Shown here in pieces: positions 16,711 to 23,988 of a stretch of 23,988 nt of DNA. The position numbers and the translations under genes are program-made. Within the stretch, counting starts at the first letter, position 1. Every line of letters begins with the position of its first letter. Source of the DNA: Silene noctiflora (Eukaryota > Streptophyta > Magnoliopsida > Caryophyllales > Caryophyllaceae); the NCBI GenBank assembly GCA_009801015.1, contig VHZZ01003986.1, forward strand, positions 1 through 23,988, in the 5' to 3' direction. The notes under the pieces are model-generated. The model saw nothing but the letters and a program-made list of their open reading frames with translations, did no database searches and was not told where the DNA came from.

Positions 16711-18467
16711 TGTAACACCCCTTTCTTACCCGGCCAAGGTAATAGGGAAATGTTACCATCTCGGTTTCCCGATGCAGTAAAATTGGAATTATGAATAATA
16801 CACACTTTATATAAATGACAAGTTTAGTGGATTGCATACATGATTAAAGAATAACAAGTGATCTATACATTATACAACTCATTTATCAACTACGTCATCT
16901 ATCACCTAACTAAGAAACTCGACTCCAAGGTCCGGAACTCGTCCCGTCTCCCGCGTGACACCGGACCAAACCTGTAGATAACTGCTCCTCACATGATCGG
17001 AAATATTATATGAATTGACACAAGCCACCCCGGAAATAGGTGAAAATTTATACACAGCCACACACGGTCAGTTTCAATAATACAATTAAACACGAAAGAC
17101 AATAGACATGAATATGAAATACTATTATAAATGCACATTTACAAGTCCTCAATCACCACTACTCCGCAACCCACACACCGGTGCCAAGAACACGTCCACG
17201 ACAACCACAACCCGGTGAGGCCACCGCAACTCTACTCACCAAAACAGCTAGACTACAGTCCGTAAAAAGGTAATCGGAATACGTCTGTGGTACCGAGCCT
17301 GGGCGCTAACCGGACCTCTGTCATACGATGTGTCTCAACCACACGTGTTCCTCCATAACTCAAGACATTAATGTGCACATCTCTCTTGTAGTGAGAAGCT
17401 CTAAGAGGCGACTCGAACGTAAGACGATTTTCCAAGCGCCTTACGTCTCCTCAACAACAATTTATCACCGCCACAATACCTCCAACATCCTCCACCATCA
17501 TATATAAGCAACATGCCAACACAAATGAAATGGATGTCAATTAAGCCACATACTAATGTGAACAAACAATCAAAGAGATGTTTTAAAACATATTCCCCAA
17601 TTAACATGTTATAATGCAACCCAAAGCTATCATGAAACCAACATTAACCATCCATTATCATGCCACCATGAAATATTGACACTAATATGAGACTAACAAC
17701 ATTTTCCTACAACAATCATGTTATAATGCAATAACAACACAATGACATATGCAACCATTCATACTTATTGAAACCGAGTAGGAAAATTATACCTTTTAAC
17801 AATCTCCATAAGCTACTCGAATCCGATACAATCTCGTCTCATGAAACCGTCTCATCCTATACAAACCATGTAACAACTACCACAGTACATCCTACACTAT
17901 TATGCAATATAAGACCCCTTATTATTGCCCCTAATTACCCATATTACTCATAATAATTACTAATTAATTACCCATAACAAAACCCTCAAAAGTTAGGGTT
18001 AATAATAAATAGAAAAATGGTAGATGTCAACTTACTAGGTGAAAGGAAGGATGAATAAGGTGAGCAATCCTTTAATCCAAACTTGAATCTCATAAGGAGA
18101 TATTTGGAGGGTTTAGAGAGAAGGGAGAGGATTTGGAGTGATAAGGAAGAAGAATGAAATGAATTAGGATAAGCTCCAAAAAATAGATATTTATCGGGTA
18201 TTGTGCAGTTGCACTCGGTCGAGTGCCGAGTCCACTCGGCCGAGTGCCGCTCACTCGGTCGAATACTGTTGTTCTCAGCCGAGTACCAGCCACACGATCC
18301 AATGAAGGCTCCACTCGGTCCACTGCAACTTTACTAGGTCTAGTCTAGGTTCAACTTGGTCTAATGTATGGTTATACATTACTCTCGAGTAGTTCTTCAT
18401 CAATTCCGATGATCCTCTCACGCCTCCTGAGGTTCTCGTACAGGTCTCATAATATCTGGTTATTACA
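16711..18467 (-). mobile_element. Gypsy-type LTR B (3' LTR of a minus-strand element)
   Basis: On the plus strand it runs from TGTAACACCCC to GGTTATTACA, 1757 bp. On the minus strand it therefore opens TGTAATAACC and closes GGGTGTTACA. A purine-rich tract (minus TAAGGGAGAAGAT, 18468-18480) and a pol-end-like stretch (GTKFILREK or, in the next frame, DEIYFKGED) lie immediately upstream in minus orientation, as in Tekay/Del-type chromoviruses. The matching 5' LTR is not in the window or is gone. Many short ORFs inside it have no meaning. Confidence 0.6.
18212..18365. repeat. Array of decaying ACTCGGCCGAGT palindromes (array 1)
   Basis: About eight copies spaced about 20 bp apart, from perfect (ACTCGGCCGAGT, 18234-18245) to strongly eroded (ACTAGGTCTAGT, ACTTGGTCTAAT). 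Changes are mostly C-to-T or G-to-A, as expected from loss of methylated CpG. The array lies inside LTR B. Confidence 0.85.
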
Positions 18468-18499
18468 ATCTTCTCCCTTAAAATAAATTTCGTCCCCAA
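18468..18499 (-). other. Polypurine tract and pol-end remnant of the LTR B element
   Basis: The minus strand reads ggacgaaatttattttaagg then gagaaga directly before the TGTAATAACC start of the LTR. This is the usual junction in chromovirus-type gypsy elements. The stop codon is not in a clear frame, so the end of pol is decayed. Confidence 0.5.
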
Positions 18500-18520
18500 G
18501 GTTTTTGTCCCTAAGGTTCG

Positions 18521-18549
18521 CCCCCCCCCCCTCTCTCTCTCTCTCTCTC
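18521..18549. repeat. C11 run plus (TC)9 microsatellite
   Basis: A run of 11 C (18521-18531) continues into alternating TC up to 18549. A second, shorter TC run lies near 18629-18640. Confidence 0.95.
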
Positions 18550-18746
18550 AAGTCTCTTCCCGTCCCGTTATCGACTTTCAATCTTTCTCCTTTCCCAAAC
18601 ACTTACTCTCGTTACGCCACTATTGTTCTCTCTCTCTCTTTCTCACTTGACTCACTTTTGTAATTCTAACCGAAAACACTTGAGTACACTTTCTTACACT
18701 CATACAAATATCATGCTTATTTCCTATTTAAATCCCAATTATTACA
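18550..18746 (-). mobile_element. LTR C fragment (possible)
   Basis: At 18747-18775 the minus strand repeats the junction seen at LTR B: gggacaaagttctctt, then tttaggggagtgaa, then TGTAATAATTGG. So a second LTR start lies at 18746, running leftwards. Only the opening bases resemble LTR B, so it is another family member or subfamily, cut short near the microsatellite. Confidence 0.35.
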
Positions 18747-19184
18747 TTCACTCCCCTAAAAGAGAACTTTGTCCCGAAGTTCATCACTTAATATCGCGAA
18801 CACTCTCATAATCTACTTAATATAATCCATAACTAGGCAAGTTTCCGGTCTAAACGCACTCCCTTCTACTAATGATGTCTCGCGATTCTCCTTACATCAT
18901 GATAATACCGTCTATACGACTCTTCCGTTATGGTTTCCCACAAGGTCAAGGTATAATGTTAACCCAATGTTTGTATTCTAATCCCGTAAGTAATCTCGAC
19001 TCGTGTCACTATTCCCGTACCTTAATCATGACTATGTGTGTGTAATGAGTTTTATACCCTCATAACCGACGCATATAACTCTATAAAATAATAACACAAC
19101 ATGATCAATTATATCTTTTAATAGGGTTCAATCACCATCCACAATTCTTATTCCCGTATATCTCATATCACGCACTTCTGTCCA
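18747..19184. other. Decayed retrotransposon interior, non-coding
   Basis: Apart from the pol-end-like junction at the left edge, no frame gives a recognisable protein. A 13-bp sequence cgcacttctgtcc (19171-19183) at the right edge recurs at 19241-19253 inside the adjacent reverse-transcriptase fragment. Confidence 0.4.
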
Positions 19185-19445
19185 AAAGACGATTTTCCGT
19201 TACCACATATGGACATATTGGTAGACAATACAGATGACCGCGCACTTCTGTCCTTCATGGATGAATACGCAGGCTACAATCAGATCAAAATGGCTGAAGA
19301 GGACATGCATAAAACCGCATTTGCCACTGAATGGAGAACCTATTGTTGCACCGTCATGCCTTTCGGATTAATCAGTGTTGGTGCAACATATCAACGCACA
19401 ACCACTACCTCGCTACACGACATGATGCACAATTTAGTAGAGGTA
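19185..19445 (+). pseudogene. Ty3/gypsy reverse-transcriptase fragment
   Basis: The plus-strand product begins K-D-D-F-P-L-P-H before the Met at 19209, then has LLSFMDEYAGYNQIKMAEED, KTAFATEWRTYCC, VMPFGLISVGATYQR and HDMMHNLVEV. These are consecutive motifs of the gypsy reverse transcriptase, nearest in style to the Tat/Ogre-Athila branch. The fragment ends just before the expected catalytic Y-V-D-D motif, where the sequence turns into unrelated AT-rich DNA, and it lacks everything upstream of the finger region. It stays open over 86 codons but cannot be functional. Confidence 0.87.
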
Positions 19446-20870
19446 AATTATAATAGAATAAGTTCGTAAATATACTCAAAAGAAAATAAATAAATACAAT
19501 AAAAAGATAAACAACGGATTAGGGTGATACTACGTATTATAGTTGATTAATAACATAATTATAAAAGCTACGTCAAAACGATATAAGTTCAGAGGCAGAA
19601 ACCAGCCCAGAACAGACGCAACATACGGTGCGTCCCCTGGAAGAGGCGCATTAGTTATTGCGTTCATTCTAGAGCTGTGTTTTGACTGTGAAGGTCAGAC
19701 CCGTGTTCGTTATTGTTCATTGATTGACTCTAGATTGATTATTGGCATTAAACTCAAAGTTAAAGTGATTTATCCAGATTATTTACATAAAGATGAAAGA
19801 TTTGTACAAAAGGTCGAATTTTAATGATTTGATATAGGAAAATCGAACCATTGAAACTCAGATTTGAATAAGAGACAAAAACCCACAAATATCGCATTAT
19901 AAGGGATTTAGGTCGAAAAGGATTTTATAAAATAAATTAGAAAACTTAAATTTACAGAAGAAAGAAAGAAAACGAAAGAAAGAATGAAAAACTAAACAAC
20001 TAGTACTCAAGGAAGAAGAAGAAGAAGAGTAAAAGTAGATAAGCAGCCTGTGGAAGAGGCACAACATAAATTGCGATTGTTCTAGAAGGCGCAACTGTCA
20101 TGCGATTCTTCTCTACGGTCTTTCCCTGCTATTTCTTTAAAACGGTTTAAAAACTATGGTTTTGAAAACGATTTCCAGCGTATTTTCGACGTAATTTATA
20201 AAAGACGGTAAATAAAATATAAATTAGGATTTTACACCCTCATACTTACATGTTTATGAAGCGAGACGTTGGTGATTGCTTGACTCGATGCAAAACAAAA
20301 GGTGCCCTCGAAAGAAGAAAGTAACAAGTTGATTTAAAGATTGATTAAGTGTAGTGGTCAAATTGGTCGATCTATGCAAATGTGACTTGTACCTAGAATG
20401 ATCTAAGCTTATGAGGTCGAGTAGATCAAGCACGTAGGCGTCAAAACAAAAGCACGTGGTCTTAGAATGCAAAGAAAGAAGAGAAGGGGCGGACACTCGT
20501 GTGAAGAATATGTGAGGCGGATGCCTCTATTTATACTAATCCTGAGGTGAGAGTTTTGGAAGAATTAAAATCTGGAAAAATTTGGATACTGCTGGAAACA
20601 AGCTCAGGAAGAGGCGCAACAGGCTGTGCGTCCTCTCCTGAAGCAGTTTCTCCTTCAGCATTAGAGCTTAGAAAATATTTGTTTTCCTTATGCCGTCAAA
20701 ATATGATATTTTCAAAATTTTAAAATATTTAGATATAATTTAGGATTCATAGAAATATCCCGACTCAGATTTGAAACGGTTTTTTTAGAAAATGAAGACG
20801 GTTTCTGATAATGAAGACGGTTTCTGACCCGGACTCCAAATGTACTCTAATTACTGTCAAAACGACCGTA
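19446..20870. repeat. LTR-like non-coding retrotransposon DNA
   Basis: No recognisable protein. Modules of the form GGAAGAGGC(G/A)CA, paired with GTGCGTCC or GCG-bearing sequence, occur near 19620-19650, 20050-20100 and 20608-20635. The phrase actcagatttgaa occurs near 19857 and 20763. Short AAG/GAA runs lie at 20010-20030. I read this as U3-type LTR or leader sequence of one or more gypsy elements. Ends were not resolved. Confidence 0.3.
20791..20828. repeat. 19-bp tandem duplication
   Basis: AatgaagacggtttctgaT at 20791-20809 is repeated at 20810-20828 with one difference at the last base. It looks like a recent slippage event in retrotransposon-derived sequence. Confidence 0.9.
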
Positions 20871-21859
20871 TCAACACGTAAATAACAACAAAGGGGTTGA
20901 CACGAATGTCTGAGAAATCATTTATCGACGAATTAATGAAATGTCATATCATCGCTTCGCATATTGAACATGTGGCCCAATCATCACCGGGTGTTTGGCG
21001 AAGGATGTAGAAACGAGGTATCTATAATACCGCATCACGTCCACCATATGATCACACATGTGTCTATGTCTACCTTTACCTCATTCGATCATTCCTGTTT
21101 ATAACCATTATAAGATTCAAATATGCATTGAGCGACTATCATGAGATTCATAAATGGTGCTCATCATAAAATCACGGAAATCATCACATGTCATATACGA
21201 TTATCATATGCCTTTATCGTCAAATTTAGTCATGCTATGTTGCTGTTGATTTATTAAACACATCTTGATAAACAATACTTTAAGCAACAACACATCAGAC
21301 AACTTGGTCAAATGTAAACAATTCATGAAATTCAATCATACCGACCCTACTATACCCACTTAACTACCAAGATACCGTTGGGGTCACAAAACACGGGTAC
21401 GTACTCTATACTTGATCGATTATAGGCAAAAATGGCCTAAAACAAGCAAAATAGGGTATAAACGGTCAACTTGGTCGAGTGAAAGTGGTCACTCAGCCGA
21501 GTAGACGCCACTTGATCGAGTGAATGTTGTACTCGGTTGAGTATCGTCTGGCATAATGCATCACAATGACGTATCATGGCACACTCGGTCGAATAGAAGG
21601 GCCACTCGGTCGAGTGAAAGAGCGCACTCGGCCGAGTGTCACTGGGCATAATTCTCTTTGAGGGAAATTGGTCTCCAAAATCACCTACTTACCACACAAA
21701 TGCAGATAAGTCACAATGGTGATTGTCACACCATCAACTAGCTAATGTTCAAACAAGATCATTAGCCTTATACCCAAGATTACATTACAAATTAAGAATA
21801 ATCCGAATTACACAATCGACTTAATCTAAGGAAAATAGTCTCCGACTCATACCATGCTA
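20871..21859. repeat. LTR-like non-coding DNA next to the Athila-like gene
   Basis: No protein is recognisable. The stretch carries palindrome array 2 and lies downstream (minus strand) of the Athila-like ORF remains. It could be an LTR or 3' region of that or another gypsy element. Termini and a polypurine tract were not found. Confidence 0.3.
21468..21640. repeat. Array of CTCGGYCGAGT palindromes (array 2)
   Basis: About seven copies, including ACTCGGTCGAGT and ACTCGGCCGAGT (about 21627-21638), with eroded forms such as ACTTGATCGAGT. Spacing is about 20-27 bp with one longer gap (21545-21582). The flanking sequence is unrelated to that of array 1. Confidence 0.85.
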
Positions 21860-23457
21860 AGCCTACCAGGTAAACCCCGTTGCTTTTATACTCTAGCGTT
21901 CGCGACGCGACTTGCTCCTCTTCGTCTTCACTCTCCTCTTTTTTTCCTCTTCTTCCTTACTTCTACTACCATTATCATTACCCTTGTTGTACCCTTGTCC
22001 CATGCATGTTTCCCATTGTCGCCCCGGATGTGCCCGCTTCGCTTCCTTCTCCTTAGAAGGAGTTGCCAAAGAAGCTCTTACTCGAATAGTTAGGCACCGC
22101 CTAAGCGCCTAGTAAATTTCCCTCTCCGTGGGGAATCCTCGTGCCCCAATCCGATGGTTGGACACCTTAAATGCTAAATACACTAGAAGAATCTCCCGGC
22201 CCGGACCAAAAGTTACGGCGATGAGCGGGTCGTACGCCTTGATTCCACGCCATTTCATGCATGACCCTTATCACAAGGCCGGTTTTGACGCGATGAATAA
22301 GGTCCGCCATGTTATAGTTACGGTCATAGGTCAGCGGGGGTTTAGCGTACCCATGAGTATAGGTAGGAGGTGGTGTGGGCATAGGCATATGAGGCGGTAA
22401 ATGGGTGGCGAAGAGTCAAGGTATCGTTTGTAATTCAAGTCAATAAGGGCGAAGGTGAATTCATGAGGGATGGTATAATACTTGGCTAGAGGACGGGGTG
22501 GCATTGCTTCCGGTAAGTGCGCGATCTCGGGTAATCTATCCTTTGCAGGTAGCCTTATGTACCAATCCTCTTCCACCTTCCAAGGGTGACCCATACCCCT
22601 ACCTCCGCGAGCCAATAAAGTCCCGTTCGCATGTAGGTTATGTCGAAATATGGCACTTCATTGGTCAACTGTCTATCTATCTCCCCAGATTCATAGCCTA
22701 TCAATTCATTAGCCAAGCGTGTCACAATGGCACCGCAATCTAGGGAACACTTGTCCGATATGGACAACCTCTCAAGGGCAAGACACACCATGGGTACGAC
22801 ATCTAAATAGAAACGCTCCTCTCGGTAGGGGTTTAAGTAAGAACTCAAGAGTACGACTTCCGTAGAGTTCACCCTACTCGCATCCCTTCTCCCATAAAGA
22901 AGGTTGGTAAAAAGGCGTAAAGAGATCCTCAACATCGAATGCTCCACGTCGTTGGCTTTCATATTACTCACCAAAGTACTATTTCCCGAGTATAGATCAA
23001 AGAATTTAGTGACACTCATTCCTTTTTCCACCTTGTCAAAATCAAACTGGGTCCTTTTGTCTATTCCCAAGTAAGCCACTAATTCGTCACTCGACATGTT
23101 ATAAGAGGTGTTCTTAAGTATAAACCTTACCGTGTGGTTCATCTCATCATAAACGTAAGAACTCGAGAATTCTAGGGTGAGGTTGCGGTAAGACACCTCC
23201 TCCAAGTTATACAATCCCCCCATTCCAAGGATCTCAAAAACTTCACTCACTTCCTCCTCTACTCCTAGCTCCCTCAAGGCACTCGTTGACACACACGAAG
23301 TTGGGGCCATTTGCCTTTCGGATAAAGTGATAAAGTCACTCCTATGAGCTTCACTCTCAAACAGAATACCCGGAAATCTCGGGGCCTCAATGGCGGGTGG
23401 GGCAGTCGGTGCTTGTCGGGGTTGTCCTTCATGGCTGTTCCTCGTGTTACTTGGCAT
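21860..23457 (-). pseudogene. Athila ORF1-like gypsy protein gene, frameshifted
   Basis: The main open frame is 23457-22555, if it starts at the Met of MPSNTRNSHEG; an in-frame Met at 23550 is also possible. Counted from 23550, signature stretches are NLTLEFSSSYVYDE (about 123-136), DELVAYLGI (155-163), LRISLRLFTNLLYGRRD (207-223) and CGAIVTRLANEL (272-283). This pattern recalls the ATHILA ORF1 family found in Athila-type Ty3/gypsy elements, whose biochemical role is unknown to me. The sequence then continues in a second frame (about 22615-22400, with HPWKVEEDWYIRLPAKDR) and a third (about 22400-22167, with YNMADLIHRV), so two frameshifts are present. An acidic stretch (KKEESEDEEEQ, near 21930) suggests the C-terminus extends to about 21860. 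Pseudogene status is firm; the family is moderately sure. Confidence 0.62.
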
Positions 23458-23988
23458 GCTATAAAATGAATTTCCACAACATGACATTGAATATAAAGGA
23501 TAAGAGTCAAAGATAGTTTGGAAGTGAATAGAAATTTCCAACATTCTCAAATGGGTAACTTAACAATTGAATGAAATGTGACATGGTTTCCTCAAAATTT
23601 ATCAAACCAAGATTCACTTATGATGAAATTTTCCTGAAAAAATATAGTCTTTACAAAATTATACAACCATTTACTCTAATTTAAAGTAAAATCCAAGCTT
23701 CCAACAATTACAAAATCTTTGACACAATTAGAACAAGGATTGAGCATGAAAATCAAAATTTGTCGTATGCATATCTGAAGAGTTAGGAACGATAAACACC
23801 TAAGAGAGGGAGGGGGTGAATTAGGTGTACCTTTTAAAAAATTTCTCAATTACTTGGTTAAAGATTAACACAAGTAAGATTATGAGGTTCACTTGAGAGA
23901 CTTAATTGATTGTAAGTTCACAAGAGTTCCAACAGGTCCAAGCACAGTATGAATGACTGTTGCGCAGAGCTGACAATGAGATTGATAA
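23458..23988. other. Probable 5' leader of the Athila-like element, non-coding
   Basis: No ORF of note. An 8-bp perfect inverted repeat ACACCTAA / TTAGGTGT (23796-23803, 23821-23828) flanks a G-rich loop (gagagggagggggtgaa). This phrase is one I associate with repetitive plant DNA but cannot assign. The window ends inside this region. Confidence 0.35.

Noticed and set aside
18090..18499. Minus-strand ORFs rich in Asp-Arg-Val repeats
   Set aside because: They come from translating the CTCGGYCGAGT array and the LTR.
21437..21649. 70-codon minus ORF with repeated STEW/RPS motifs
   Set aside because: It is a translation of palindrome array 2, not a repeat protein.
21854..22112. Plus-strand ORFs with Leu/Phe-rich, membrane-like stretches
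   Set aside because: They are antisense to the acidic tail of the Athila-like gene. The Leu/Phe runs mirror GAA/GAG-rich sequence.

Overview
The window is nuclear DNA from a flowering plant. It is AT-rich and intron-containing, with a plant-type split gene and plant transposon families (Stowaway, Tourist/Harbinger, Mutator-like and Helitron MITEs, a plant-type mariner, Ty3/gypsy debris). The gypsy LTR style, with ACTCGGCCGAGT palindromes and TGTAACA...TTACA ends, made me think of Caryophyllales, perhaps Caryophyllaceae. That is an impression, not a measurement. Apart from one conserved gene and two possible small ORFs, nearly everything recognisable is mobile DNA in various stages of decay.

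Layout. 1-1245: MITE debris (a tRNA-like fragment, a Stowaway inside a probable Mutator-like element), then the 3' flank of a gene. 1246-4062 (minus): a three-exon gene for a 119-residue protein with a mitochondrial presequence and an IGR-type domain, probably the plant homologue of mitoribosomal small-subunit protein mS41. Its first intron carries a hairpin MITE and a telo-box. 4389-about 10264: one mariner-like element, about 4.2 kb once later insertions are removed. It holds a broken minus-strand transposase, an unrelated intact plus-strand 153-codon ORF with a housekeeping-type promoter, tandem repeats, a solo LTR (6418-7448, perfect 5-bp target duplication) and a Mutator-like MITE (9529-10202).

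10268-14964: gene-poor spacer with a Stowaway-associated 80-codon ORF, a short non-autonomous Helitron, two degenerate Stowaways and a well-kept Tourist/Harbinger MITE. 14965-16112: tandem remains of a LINE-like reverse-transcriptase ORF (C-terminal part) with an AAC/CGATAA tail. 16113-19180: nested gypsy LTRs on the minus strand (A truncated, B complete, C a fragment), with polypurine tract and pol-end remnants. 19185-19445: a plus-strand gypsy reverse-transcriptase fragment. 19446-21860: LTR-like non-coding repeats, including a second array of CTCGGYCGAGT palindromes. 21860-23457 (minus): a frameshifted Athila-ORF1-like gene. The last 0.5 kb is probably its 5' leader.

The parts do not form a pathway. 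The most unusual arrangement is the mariner-like element that carries a second, intact, oppositely oriented ORF behind two GGCCCA (site II) and two AAACCCTAA (telo-box) motifs, while its own transposase is dead.
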